From Pontibacter lucknowensis (lineage in GTDB: Bacteria > Bacteroidota > Bacteroidia > Cytophagales > Hymenobacteraceae): a stretch of 64,000 nucleotides of DNA. A program made the translations under genes and the position numbers. Below the pieces are notes generated by a model. The model saw only the letters and a program-made list of their open reading frames with translations, had not been told where the DNA came from and did no database searches. The stretch spans positions 186,001 through 250,000 of the forward strand of contig NZ_FTNM01000002.1 of assembly GCF_900156415.1 (NCBI RefSeq), given 5' to 3'. Each line of letters begins with the position of its first letter. Position 1 is the first letter of the stretch. Below, one piece after another: positions 43,337-52,435 of the stretch.

Positions 43337-44424
43337 TGGTATCCGTTGCCTATTTTATACTTTACTTCATTGTCTTTACAGCGCTTCTAATGTTGCTGCT
43401 CTTCAACCGCAGGCGCTATACCTCAGCGGTTTTAGACTTTCCGCAGGTCAGCATCCTGATCGCTGCCCGAAACGAGGAGCATAACATTCTGGCTTGTCTG
43501 CAGGCCATTGCCGCGCTCGATTACCCAGCTGATAAGATCGAAGTACTGATAGGTGATGATGGCTCCACGGATCAGACGCGGGCCCTGGTAGAAACCTATA
43601 TAAAGAACAAGCCCGGCTATACCTGCCTACCGATTACAGACACAGTTGGACAGACGAGGGGCAAGGCCAATGTGCTGGCGCAGCTGGCCAGCAAAGCAAG
43701 CTCCGACATCTTCCTCTTCACCGACGCCGACATCGAAGTGCCTCCTACCTGGGTAAAGGCTATGTTGGCTGGGCTGGATGAAAAGGTGGGCGTTGTGACA
43801 GGGCTAACCACTGTAACAGGCAGTCGTCTGTTCGACAAGATGCAGCGGATGGACTGGCTGTTCTCGATCGGGCTGATGCAGGTGTTCAGTGACCTCAACA
43901 TGCCGGTTACCACCATGGGCAACAACATGCTGCTCACCCGCAAGGCCTATGAATCGGTGGGAGGTTTTGAAAACATTCCGTTTTCGATCACAGAAGATAT
44001 CGCCATATTTAACCAGATCCTAAAGCGTGGCTTCGGCTTCCGGAATCTGTACAACAACGACGCACTGGCCCTGTCTGCACCTGCCCCCAGTTACGGTTCA
44101 CTGCTGGAGCAGCGCAAGCGCTGGATGCGCGGCTCGGTGTACATGCCCCTATATATGTTTGCGCTTTTTGTGCTGCACTCGGCCTACTATCCTGTGCTAA
44201 TCCCTTTCTTTTTCAAAGCATCACCAGGGATAGCGCTCAGCATTGCGATCGTCAAACTCCTGCTTCAAAGTCTGTTCATGCACATCTGCCTCAAGCGCCT
44301 GCACCGAAGTGCCTCCTGGTGGCATTACATTGTCTTTGAGCTATACCTGCTGGTGACTACTTTTATTCTGATCCTATACTTCTTTTTGCCTACCAAAGTC
44401 AGGTGGAAAGGGAGGAAGTATTAG
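43333..44424 (+). CDS. GT2 family processive-type glycosyltransferase
   Basis: The product is 363 residues. A first membrane helix is followed by the GT-A domain: VSILIAARNEEHNIL, VLIGDDGSTDQT, LFTDADIEVPP (DxD), ITEDI (acceptor acid) and QRKRWMRGS (QxxRW). Three membrane helices end the protein. QxxRW and ED motifs are typical of processive enzymes. Coupled to the polysaccharide deacetylase, suggesting synthesis and deacetylation of an exported glycan. Confidence 0.92.
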   Translation: MMVSVAYFILYFIVFTALLMLLLFNRRRYTSAVLDFPQVSILIAARNEEHNILACLQAIAALDYPADKIEVLIGDDGSTDQTRALVETYIKNKPGYTCLPITDTVGQTRGKANVLAQLASKASSDIFLFTDADIEVPPTWVKAMLAGLDEKVGVVTGLTTVTGSRLFDKMQRMDWLFSIGLMQVFSDLNMPVTTMGNNMLLTRKAYESVGGFENIPFSITEDIAIFNQILKRGFGFRNLYNNDALALSAPAPSYGSLLEQRKRWMRGSVYMPLYMFALFVLHSAYYPVLIPFFFKASPGIALSIAIVKLLLQSLFMHICLKRLHRSASWWHYIVFELYLLVTTFILILYFFLPTKVRWKGRKY

Positions 44425-44492
44425 GAGTTTATACTTCTCCTTGCAGCCTTAGCCATTAGTTCGGACCTTTGTGCCGAGATTTTTGATCCAAA

Positions 44493-45269
44493 ATGACACA
44501 GATGACTTTAGTTGATTCGCACGCACATATCTATTCAGAGCAATTTAAGCAGGACCGTGAGGAGGCGCTTGCCAGGGCGCTGGCCGAGGGGGTAGAGAAG
44601 ATCTACATGCCCAACATTGACCATACCTCTATTGATATCATGCTGGAGACGGAGGAGAAGCACCCAAACCAGTGCATCGCTATGATGGGCCTGCACCCGA
44701 CTTCAGTGGACAAGGACTTTGAGAAGGAGCTATACCTGGTGGAGGAGTGGCTTGATAAACGCAAGTTCGCAGCCGTGGGTGAATGCGGCATCGACCTGTA
44801 CTGGGACAAGACTTTTCTGACGCAGCAGCAGGAGGCCCTTAGAGTGCAGGTAGAGCTGGCCAAAAAGCACCAACTGCCCATCGTGCTCCATACCCGCGAC
44901 TCTTTTGATGAAACCTACGAGATCATCGCCGCTGCGCAGGATGGCACTTTAAAGGGTATATTCCACTGTTTTTCGGGCACTGTGGAGCAGGCTGAGAAGG
45001 TAAAGGAGCTCGGCTTTCTAATGGGTATAGGCGGAGTGGCCACGTTTAAGAACGGTGGCCTCGACAAGGTGCTGCCGCATGTGAGCCTGGATGACCTTGT
45101 GCTCGAAACGGACTGCCCATACCTGGCCCCCGTACCGCATCGTGGCAAGCGCAACGAGCCCGTATACCTGCCATTGGTGGCCCGCCGCGTGGCCGAACTG
45201 ATGCAGAAGCCCGTAGAGGAAGTGGCCCAAACCACAACCCGCAACGCCTTCAACCTCTTCAAACTCTAA
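44493..45269 (+). CDS. TatD family metal-dependent hydrolase
   Basis: The product is 258 residues. Motifs LVDSHAHIY (metal HxH), GECGIDLYWD (metal Glu), LHTRDS (His), FHCFSGT (His) and ETDCPYLAP (Asp) are present. TatD proteins are 3'-5' exonucleases or other hydrolases with two metal ions. Three nt separate it from the asparaginase gene. Confidence 0.93.
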   Translation: MTQMTLVDSHAHIYSEQFKQDREEALARALAEGVEKIYMPNIDHTSIDIMLETEEKHPNQCIAMMGLHPTSVDKDFEKELYLVEEWLDKRKFAAVGECGIDLYWDKTFLTQQQEALRVQVELAKKHQLPIVLHTRDSFDETYEIIAAAQDGTLKGIFHCFSGTVEQAEKVKELGFLMGIGGVATFKNGGLDKVLPHVSLDDLVLETDCPYLAPVPHRGKRNEPVYLPLVARRVAELMQKPVEEVAQTTTRNAFNLFKL

Positions 45270-45272
45270 GCG

Positions 45273-46337
45273 ATGGACGTAGTTAAAACCAATATTGACA
45301 CCGCCGCACCTGCACATGCGGAGGCCTCCATTCTGATCATTTACACGGGCGGAACGGTAGGTATGGTGTATGACGAAAAGCACCACCTGGTGCCATTTAA
45401 CTTTAGTCAGATACTGCAGAAGGTACCCGAGCTTAGCAACTTCAAGTACATGCTGACGGTGCTAAGCATAGAGCCGGCCATTGATTCGTCTAACGTGGCG
45501 CCAAGTGACTGGCTGATGCTGGCTAACCTGATCCGCGATAACTACGCTGACTACGATGGCTTTGTGGTGTTGCACGGCACAGATACCATGGCTTACAGCG
45601 CCTCCGCGCTTAGCTATCTGCTCGAGAACCTGGAAAAGCCCGTGATCTTTACGGGGGCGCAAGTACCAATTGGGCGAACTCGCACCGATGCCCGCGCCAA
45701 CCTGATCTCAGCCCTGCAAATAGCAGCTACGAAGGTTAACGGCAAGAGCATCGTGCCGGAGGTTTGCATCTATTTCCACAACCTGCTTATCAGAGGTAAC
45801 CGGGCCAAGAAGGTAGAGAGCCGACACTTTAATGCCTTTAAGTCGGAGAACTACCCGCTGCTTGCCAAAGCGGGCATTAGCATCGATTTTTATGAAAGCG
45901 CTATTCTGCCGCATCCCGAAAAACCGCTGCATGTGCACCAGCAGCTCGACGACAATGTAGCGATCCTGAAGCTCTTCCCGGGCATAACGCCTCAGGTGAT
46001 GCGCAGTGTGCTCGAAGCGCCGGGACTGCGTGGTATCGTGTTGGAGACGTTCGGGGCAGGCAATGCGCCTACTGCAGGCTGGCTGCTCGAGCTGCTGGAA
46101 GATGCTATCTCTAGGGGTATCTATATTTTGAATGTGTCGCAGTGCGACGAGGGTAGGGTAGACCAGGGCCGTTACGAAACCAGTAAATTCCTGCTCAACA
46201 TGGGGGTGATCGGCGGCGATGACATCACGACAGAAGCGGCTATCACAAAATTGATGTTCGTGCTGGCTCTCGACCTGCCGGCAACACAAACCCGTGAAAT
46301 GCTTGCCAGTAACCTTCGTGGTGAGATCAGTATTTAA
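45273..46337 (+). CDS. type I L-asparaginase
   Basis: The product is 354 residues, cytoplasmic (no signal peptide), converting asparagine to aspartate and ammonia. YTGGTVGM (first catalytic Thr), VVLHGTDTMAYSASALSYLL (second Thr and Asp) and the GAQVPIGRTRTDARAN block match type I enzymes. It follows tatD closely. The first 15 residues (Thr/Ala-rich) extend beyond the usual start. Confidence 0.93.
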   Translation: MDVVKTNIDTAAPAHAEASILIIYTGGTVGMVYDEKHHLVPFNFSQILQKVPELSNFKYMLTVLSIEPAIDSSNVAPSDWLMLANLIRDNYADYDGFVVLHGTDTMAYSASALSYLLENLEKPVIFTGAQVPIGRTRTDARANLISALQIAATKVNGKSIVPEVCIYFHNLLIRGNRAKKVESRHFNAFKSENYPLLAKAGISIDFYESAILPHPEKPLHVHQQLDDNVAILKLFPGITPQVMRSVLEAPGLRGIVLETFGAGNAPTAGWLLELLEDAISRGIYILNVSQCDEGRVDQGRYETSKFLLNMGVIGGDDITTEAAITKLMFVLALDLPATQTREMLASNLRGEISI

Positions 46338-46376
46338 CCTGGTGCAATATATTTATAAGGTATAGCCGAGCAAAAA

Positions 46377-46409
46377 TTTGCGATAGTGTAAGTTATTGGC
46401 GTATATTTG
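46377..46409 (+). promoter_or_regulatory. promoter of the tRNA-Ser gene
   Basis: TTTG (46377-46380), a 21-base spacer, then TATATTTG (46402-46409) match the Bacteroidota consensus exactly. The tRNA gene begins 11 bases later. Confidence 0.7.
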
Positions 46410-46419
46410 CACCCATAAT

Positions 46420-46507
46420 AGAGAGCTGTCCGAGTGGTCGAAGGAGCACGCCTGGAAAGTGTGTATACCCCAAAAGGGTATCAAGGGTTCGAATCCCTTG
46501 CTCTCTG
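46420..46507 (+). tRNA. tRNA-Ser (anticodon GGA)
   Basis: The 88-nt cloverleaf has acceptor stem AGAGAGC/GCTCTCT, D stem TCC/GGA, anticodon stem CACGC/GTGTG with loop CTGGAAA (anticodon GGA, reading UCC and UCU), a long variable arm ATACCCcaaaaGGGTAT typical of Ser tRNA, and T arm AAGGG/CCCTT. The discriminator base is G. CCA is not encoded. Confidence 0.97.
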
Positions 46508-46569
46508 CTGCATAATCCGAAATAGCCTGTAAGTGAATAACTTACAGGCTATTTTGTTTGGTGTTTACT

Positions 46570-46857
46570 TCAGTAATTCCACGACTTGTAACTACCTTCC
46601 TGGACCTTGTTTTGCTCCATGTAGGGTTGCCGGTTCACAATCAGCACCTTCTCGTCCCCGAGCAGAAAGTGACCGTAGTTGTAGCAGAAGTAATACGTGC
46701 TACCCTGGCGGGCGCGATAGAGATGGGTGAAGTGGCGGAAGTCGAAGCCGGCCAGTTGGAGCAATTTGCGGCGCAGCGTGGTCTTTCCCTCGGGGCTGAA
46801 ATGCTGCAGCACAAAGCGGTTGTGCCGCAGCTTGATGTTGATGCTGAGATTTACCAA
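46570..46857 (-). CDS. small protein of unknown family
   Basis: The product is 95 residues, from the ATG at 46857. The composition is protein-like, rich in aromatic and basic residues (DFRHFTHLYRARQGSTYYFCYNYG, LLGDEKVLIVNRQPYMEQ). The opposite strand also has an open frame of similar size but with less natural composition. No membrane helix or signal is present. No family is recognised; cytoplasmic location is likely. Confidence 0.55.
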   Translation of the reverse strand: MVNLSINIKLRHNRFVLQHFSPEGKTTLRRKLLQLAGFDFRHFTHLYRARQGSTYYFCYNYGHFLLGDEKVLIVNRQPYMEQNKVQEGSYKSWNY

Positions 46858-46879
46858 TTATTTACGGGAGCTGTGTAGA

Positions 46880-47281
46880 ATTCCCCTCTTGAGAGAGGCT
46901 AGGTGTGTGTGTCTTTCTGATTAAGTACCCACTGCTCCAGCATCTAACAAGCAGCAGGAATTGGAATCCATAAAACGATTTGAAAAAACGCAGCCTAACC
47001 CAGCATTGCCGTAACCCCTCGCTAAGCTGCGGGCTTCGGCTGCACAACCCCTTCCGATCATAATGGACCAGCACTTCAAATCTTTATACAACTAGCAAAT
47101 AACCAAAAATAGCAATAAACTGCAGTTTCGGAATTTAGAGCAGTATATTTTATGCTGGCCAGATTGCTTGAAATATATCAGAGTTATCTATACAACGTCG
47201 AAGCCTCAGCCACTTTCGTCGAATAAAATCGGTGAAAATGTGGGTGTATAGTTACTTGGTCTGTGAATAAAATAAAAGCTC
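46880..47281. other. intergenic stretch upstream of the outer-membrane receptor
   Basis: No convincing ORF or structured element is seen. The DNA is moderately AT-rich with words such as CTTCGGCTGC near 47035. The receptor ATG is at 47282; no good Bacteroidota promoter with both elements was found. Confidence 0.4.
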
Positions 47282-49723
47282 ATGGAACAGACCTCTTCCC
47301 CCAAACAACTCATTACCCTACTCACCTGCATCTGCCTGTCACTTGTATCTGCTATACCTGTATTGGCACAGGGCAAGGTGAGCGGCATAGTGAAAGAAGA
47401 CGCATCGAATGCAGCATCCTTTGCTACAGTAACACTTTTGGCAGCAACAGACAGCAGCTTGGTAAAAGGCAAAGTGACTGACGAGAACGGACAATTTGTA
47501 TTCGAAAACTTACCTTACGGACAATATCTGGTAGTAGTAAGGTATGTGGGGTTTCAGCCCACGTTTTCTGAAACGATTCGCATACAGGCTGACCAGGCTG
47601 TGCAAGATATTGGCATTTTGCAACTGCTACGAAACACCAACCAGCTAGGCGAAGTGCTGGTACAGGCGCAACGGCAGGTCGTGGAGCGCAGCCCCGACCG
47701 CTATACTTTGAACGTAGAGGCCAGCACTTTTCAAACCGATAATTTGCTGGATATTTTTCGGGCGATGCCCTTTGTGCAGGTGCAGGGCGAGAGTGTGACG
47801 GTGAACGGGAAAGGCGGTATCCTGATTCTGTTGGACAAGGTGCAGATGCCTGGCGCCACCATGCAATCCATCATGGCCACTATGACAGGCGATGAAATTG
47901 AGAAGATTGAGTTTATCACCAACCCCTCTTCCCGCTATCCCGCCAACATCAGCACCGTCATCAGCATTACCACCAAAAAAGCACGAACGCTTGGTCTGAC
48001 AGGATCCGCTCGCAGCACCGTATCCCAAGGTATACGGGGTAGGGGGTTGTTAGGTACGTCCCTTACCTATCGCCAGCAAAAATGGGTGAGTAACCTCAAT
48101 CTCAACTACGACAGGTCGTTAACGCACTCTACGCACGATGGCTACAGAGCGGCTCTCACAGGAAACAGCCCTGTACTGCACGAGCACTACTTTTTTCGAT
48201 ATAACAATTCCACACCATCTGTTAGAGGTATGGCAGAGTACCAACTGTCGAATAGGCATGCATTAGGTGTACAGGCAAGCTATGTGCATAAGGTAGTCGA
48301 CAAAAGTTCTACGGTCAGCAAGCAGGTTGATTTTGCGAAGCAGCTCAAAGGTATACCTGACTCTACACTGTTAGCAGACGGGCGGGAATACTCCACCAGG
48401 CAGGTACAGACCTACAGCATGTACTACACAGGCAAACTCGATAGCCTGGGCAAATCTGTTGATTTGATTTTTACTTATACTCCAATCCAGCATAACATGA
48501 CGACCGAGATTCTCTCACAAAACATGTATAATCCGGATGGGCGTCTTTTAGAAAGTTTGAGAAGCGTACGGAATGACAATCCGAGCAACGCTAACATTAT
48601 GGTCGGGCAGATGGATTGGGAGCTCCCTTTCCGGAACAACTTGAACATATCGGTAGGCTCCAAAATGACACTTTCGAGCAACCGCACGCAGCCAACGCAA
48701 GAATATCTGCAGGACGGGCGATTTGTCCGGGATGAAGCCTTTAGTTTTGAGAATGTATTCTCGGAGAATATTCTGGCAGGCTATACCAGCCTGGACAAGC
48801 AGCTAGGCAAAACCACCCTGCGGGCAGGTATACGGGCAGAACATGCTACCATGTTAGTGGAGGACGAAGTAACGAAGCGCAGACCGGTTGCTCGCACCTT
48901 TACCGATTTGTTCCCGAGCCTGATGTTGAGCCGTCCCATGACCGACAACCTGAACATGACCTTTAACTATCGCAAATCGGTACAGCGGCCAGGTTTCAGC
49001 GTGCTTACGCCTTACCGCATTTATATGGATGAATTTACTATAGAAGAGGGCAATCCAGCCTTGCTGCCCAAGTACACACATGCTATTTCGGTAAATGGCA
49101 TTTATAAAAACAACCTGTTTGTGGAGCTCGAGTACAGGCACGAGCAGAACGTGTTTACGAATCTACCGGTGAACATTGACGGCGTGGCTTACTGGAAGAA
49201 TAGAAACTTTGACATGACATCAGTAGGGGTGAACGCCAACTACAGTTACCAGATGACCAACTGGTGGTCTGGCAGTGTCTTCGGTATGGGCGCTTATATG
49301 GCATCTGCTATGGATCAGGAGAATTTCCGGGACGTGACTATACCCAGCACCATTTACCATAGCGTGGGCTGGCAAAACAGTTTTTCCTTGCCACGCGACT
49401 TGAAACTGGAGACAGGATTTAACTACACGGGTCCGTTTAACTATGGTTTGGCTGAAGTGGTACGCAGCCACTATACCCGCGTAGCGCTGAAAGGGAGCAT
49501 GCTAAACAAACAACTGCAATACACAGTGGCGGTTCTCGACCTATTCAGGGGTAACGTGGAGGGGGGAGTGGTGAGGAGCTCGAACGTGCTAACCCAAGTG
49601 GTGAGCTATAGAGACGCCAGAAGGGTGCAACTGGGGGTGATATACAAGTTCGGCAAGCAAACCGTGAAGTCGGCAGTCAGCAAAAAGCTGGGGAACGAAG
49701 ACGTAGTGAATAGAGCCAATTAA
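47282..49723 (+). CDS. TonB-dependent-receptor-like outer-membrane beta-barrel protein
   Basis: The product is 813 residues. Signal peptide (about 1-36, ending IPVLAQ) is followed by a carboxypeptidase-regulatory-like domain (about 37-115: GKVSGIVKEDASNAASFATV and ENLPYGQYLVVVRYVGFQPTF), a plug (about 120-230: VVERSPDRYTLNVEAS, DNLLDIFRAMPFVQV) and a large barrel ending in VSYRDARRVQLGVIYKFGKQ. There is no TonB box obvious after the signal. This matches the Bacteroidota OMP_b-brl_3 group that imports or senses large ligands. A histidine kinase and LytTR regulator follow after 119 nt. Confidence 0.88.
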   Translation: MEQTSSPKQLITLLTCICLSLVSAIPVLAQGKVSGIVKEDASNAASFATVTLLAATDSSLVKGKVTDENGQFVFENLPYGQYLVVVRYVGFQPTFSETIRIQADQAVQDIGILQLLRNTNQLGEVLVQAQRQVVERSPDRYTLNVEASTFQTDNLLDIFRAMPFVQVQGESVTVNGKGGILILLDKVQMPGATMQSIMATMTGDEIEKIEFITNPSSRYPANISTVISITTKKARTLGLTGSARSTVSQGIRGRGLLGTSLTYRQQKWVSNLNLNYDRSLTHSTHDGYRAALTGNSPVLHEHYFFRYNNSTPSVRGMAEYQLSNRHALGVQASYVHKVVDKSSTVSKQVDFAKQLKGIPDSTLLADGREYSTRQVQTYSMYYTGKLDSLGKSVDLIFTYTPIQHNMTTEILSQNMYNPDGRLLESLRSVRNDNPSNANIMVGQMDWELPFRNNLNISVGSKMTLSSNRTQPTQEYLQDGRFVRDEAFSFENVFSENILAGYTSLDKQLGKTTLRAGIRAEHATMLVEDEVTKRRPVARTFTDLFPSLMLSRPMTDNLNMTFNYRKSVQRPGFSVLTPYRIYMDEFTIEEGNPALLPKYTHAISVNGIYKNNLFVELEYRHEQNVFTNLPVNIDGVAYWKNRNFDMTSVGVNANYSYQMTNWWSGSVFGMGAYMASAMDQENFRDVTIPSTIYHSVGWQNSFSLPRDLKLETGFNYTGPFNYGLAEVVRSHYTRVALKGSMLNKQLQYTVAVLDLFRGNVEGGVVRSSNVLTQVVSYRDARRVQLGVIYKFGKQTVKSAVSKKLGNEDVVNRAN

Positions 49724-49842
49724 ACTGGCTATACTGTATTCGGAGCGAGACAATTTTACCAAAAAGATAGTTTTTTTATTATATTGTTCGACCTAAACTG
49801 CGCCGCACCTCAGGAATAACAATATTTCATTTCCTCTCTAGT

Positions 49843-50949
49843 ATGAGAACACTTACCTTTAATAAGCAAGCGTCCCTTTACCCTAACCAGTCAACGCGCC
49901 TGCTTTGGCACCTCGTTTTCTGGGGCTTTATGTCCTGCCTTAGTGTAGTGAACACTGCGTATATGTTCAATACAAGCCTGCTGAATCTATCCACGCTTAG
50001 TTATGCCTTTCTTACAATAGTGGTTATTTATTTTAACCATACTATGTTGTCTTACTATGGCTTGGGGTTCATTCAAAACAAGCATTGGGTTAAACTTTTG
50101 GCGCTGTTATTACTCCTATATCTTGTTTGCACCATTTTAATACAGTCCCTCAGCCCGTTATCGGCCTTGTTCCCTGATAATCAACGCATGCGTATCTATA
50201 GCGAGCGAATCTATATTAATAGCATTGCCGATATTTTCTCATTGAACACGTTTATCTGGATTTTCTCCATACCTATGTTTGGGACGCTGTTTGCGTTTGC
50301 AGCCAAAACCTTAAAAAACAGCTACGAAGCCAACAAACGAAATGCAATGTTGCAAAAAGAGAAAACTGAAATGGAGCTGAACTTCCTGCGGGCGCAGATC
50401 CACCCGCACTTCCTGTTTAACACGCTCAACAATATTTACGGCATGGTGATGGAAAACGAGCGGGCAGGGCAGGTGGTGCTGAAGCTGTCGGACTTGCTGC
50501 GCTTTTCGCTCTACGAGAGCAGTGGTAAGCGTATACCCATCGGGCGGGAAGTGGAATTTCTGGCAGACTATATCAACCTGGAGCAGATACGCCACCACAA
50601 CACCCGTGTGGCTATCAGCTATGATTTTGATCACATCAAAAACAAGGAGACTCCTATCGTGCCGCTCTTGCTCATCAGCTTCGTAGAGAATGCCTTTAAG
50701 CACGGCGTTAACGCCACCATCGGCAAGGCCTGGGTGCGCATTAGTTTGAAGCAGGAGGGCGATACGATTTTGTTTCATGTAGAAAACAGCAAGCCCGACA
50801 CCAAAAAAGAGCGCCCTGCCACCACAGGTATAGGTATAGAGAACGCAAAACGTCGCCTCGCTTTGCTTTATCCCGACAAACACCATTTGAACATCACCGA
50901 AACAGCTGATTCCTATAAAGTCAGCCTAACGCTCCACACAAATGATTAA
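49843..50949 (+). CDS. LytS-type sensor histidine kinase
   Basis: The product is 368 residues with four membrane helices in the first 160 residues (LVFWGFMSCLSVVNTAY, TIVVIYFNHTMLSYYG, LLALLLLLYLVCTILI, FIWIFSIPMFGTLFAFA). The kinase core has the H-box LRAQIHPHFLFNTLNN (phosphorylated His), N-box LLLISFVENAFKHGV and G-box GIGIENAKRRLALLY. It overlaps the response regulator gene by 8 nt. The short loops between helices suggest a membrane-embedded rather than large extracellular sensor. Confidence 0.93.
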   Translation: MRTLTFNKQASLYPNQSTRLLWHLVFWGFMSCLSVVNTAYMFNTSLLNLSTLSYAFLTIVVIYFNHTMLSYYGLGFIQNKHWVKLLALLLLLYLVCTILIQSLSPLSALFPDNQRMRIYSERIYINSIADIFSLNTFIWIFSIPMFGTLFAFAAKTLKNSYEANKRNAMLQKEKTEMELNFLRAQIHPHFLFNTLNNIYGMVMENERAGQVVLKLSDLLRFSLYESSGKRIPIGREVEFLADYINLEQIRHHNTRVAISYDFDHIKNKETPIVPLLLISFVENAFKHGVNATIGKAWVRISLKQEGDTILFHVENSKPDTKKERPATTGIGIENAKRRLALLYPDKHHLNITETADSYKVSLTLHTND

Positions 50950-51682
50950 GCCGCTACGCTGTGTTATCATAGACGATGAGCCCATCGCCCAGGAGATTAT
51001 TGCCAAGTATGTGGCTCGTGTGCCTTTCTTGGAATTAGCAGCCGTGTGCGATAATGCCATTGAGGCCCTTGTCACTATTCGCGAAGAGCAGCCTGACCTG
51101 ATATTTCTGGACATCAACATGCCCGAAATGACAGGGCTGGAAATGCTGAAACTCACGCAGGCACACCAGCTGCAGGCAATCCTGACCACCGCCTATCCTG
51201 ATTATGCTCTGGATGGGTATGAACTGGCAGTGGCTGACTACCTGCTCAAACCTATTTCCTTTGAACGGTTTTTGAAAGCCGTAAACAAGGTAGATGAGCA
51301 GGTACGGTTACAGCGTGCTGTCAACCAGCCTGCTGATAAAGTAACCTCCAAAAACGACACCAATCAGCACAACATCTGGGTAAGACAGGATAAAAAGCTT
51401 ATACAGATTAATACAGACGATTTGATTCTGGTAAAAGGTATGAAGGACTACATTCAACTATACCTGTCCGACCAGAAAATCCTGACGCACATGACGATGG
51501 CAAAGATAGAGGAGAAGCTGCCCGCTGCGCAGTTTCTTCGGGTAAGCCGTTCCTACATCGTGCGCAAGTCGGCCATTAGGGCGATAAACGGTAATATGAT
51601 TGAAACAGAATTGCAAGAGGAAATTTTGATTGGAAGCACATACCGGGAACATATTAAGCGAGAGATTGCCGAGTGGTTGTGA
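50942..51682 (+). CDS. LytTR-family response regulator
   Basis: The product is 246 residues. Receiver domain (about 1-120): IDDEPIAQEI (acid pocket), LIFLDINMPEMTG (phospho-acceptor Asp), and DYLLKPISFERF (Lys). LytTR DNA-binding domain (about 140-246): WVRQDKKLIQINTDDLILVKGMKDYI and FLRVSRSYIVRKSAI. It is the partner of the LytS-type kinase and may control the upstream receptor gene or other targets. Binding sites cannot be located by eye. Confidence 0.94.
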   Translation: MIKPLRCVIIDDEPIAQEIIAKYVARVPFLELAAVCDNAIEALVTIREEQPDLIFLDINMPEMTGLEMLKLTQAHQLQAILTTAYPDYALDGYELAVADYLLKPISFERFLKAVNKVDEQVRLQRAVNQPADKVTSKNDTNQHNIWVRQDKKLIQINTDDLILVKGMKDYIQLYLSDQKILTHMTMAKIEEKLPAAQFLRVSRSYIVRKSAIRAINGNMIETELQEEILIGSTYREHIKREIAEWL

Positions 51683-51868
51683 TAATGATGATCAGTCTGT
51701 AAAGATCGCCGCTAAGGTTTAGAAAGTCCGTTCTGATTGAATAGGTGTTATTCTCATTAATATAACAGCTAATAATGAAAGTCAGATCTTGCTTGATAAA
51801 GATACATATTAGCTATTCATACTTTCAGGGCAGTGGCGCCACCTTATAGCCTGAAATGTAGGTCTTCT

Positions 51869-52342
51869 TCAATCATGATGATACTTCTCCCCCCTCAGAA
51901 TCGTAAAACCCCGGTATAGTTGCTCTACAAAAAACAAGCGGACCATTTGGTGGGAGAAAGTCATTTTTGAAAGAGAGATCTTGTCGTTTGCCCGTTCGTA
52001 AATAGCAGGAGAGAAGCCGTAGGCGCCCCCGATGATGAAAACCAGGTTAGTAGTGACGGAGTTAAGCTTCTTTTGCAGGAAATGTGCGTACTCGGTAGAG
52101 GTAAAGGTTTTGCCTTTTTCGTCGAGCAGCACCACGTGGTCGCCGTCCTGTAGCTTTTGGAGAAGCAGTTTGCCTTCGGCCTCTTTCAGGTTATCCGCGG
52201 TGAACTTTCCTCCCTGTTTTATGTCAGGTATAATGATGAACTCGAGCGGATGGTAATGCTTCAGCCGCTTCATATACTTCTGTATGCCCTCTTCCAGAAA
52301 TGCCTCGTCTGTTTTACCGATCGCGATGAGCTTGATTTTCAT
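51869..52342 (-). CDS. rlmH: 23S rRNA (pseudouridine1915-N3)-methyltransferase RlmH
   Basis: The product is 157 residues. The start at 52342 (MKIKLIAIGKTDEAF) is the family N-terminus; the frame extends further upstream but adds unrelated residues. The SPOUT knot block FIIGGAYGFSP and the C-terminal MTFSHQMVRLFFVEQLYRGFTILRGEKYHHD are diagnostic. It methylates pseudouridine 1915 in helix 69 on the 70S ribosome. Length is standard. Confidence 0.96.
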   Translation of the reverse strand: MKIKLIAIGKTDEAFLEEGIQKYMKRLKHYHPLEFIIIPDIKQGGKFTADNLKEAEGKLLLQKLQDGDHVVLLDEKGKTFTSTEYAHFLQKKLNSVTTNLVFIIGGAYGFSPAIYERANDKISLSKMTFSHQMVRLFFVEQLYRGFTILRGEKYHHD

Positions 52343-52435
52343 GTAGTACTTTTTCTGCCAATTTCGCTTAAAATGCCGTGTTTCGCAAATTTGCACGGAA
52401 CCAGGGAGGTATAGGTCAGTACCTGGTAAGCAGCT

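Noticed and set aside
46558..46878. Plus-strand frame of 106 codons
   Set aside because: Its Val/Leu/Glu-heavy composition looks like the complement of a coding strand, and the minus-strand frame is more protein-like.
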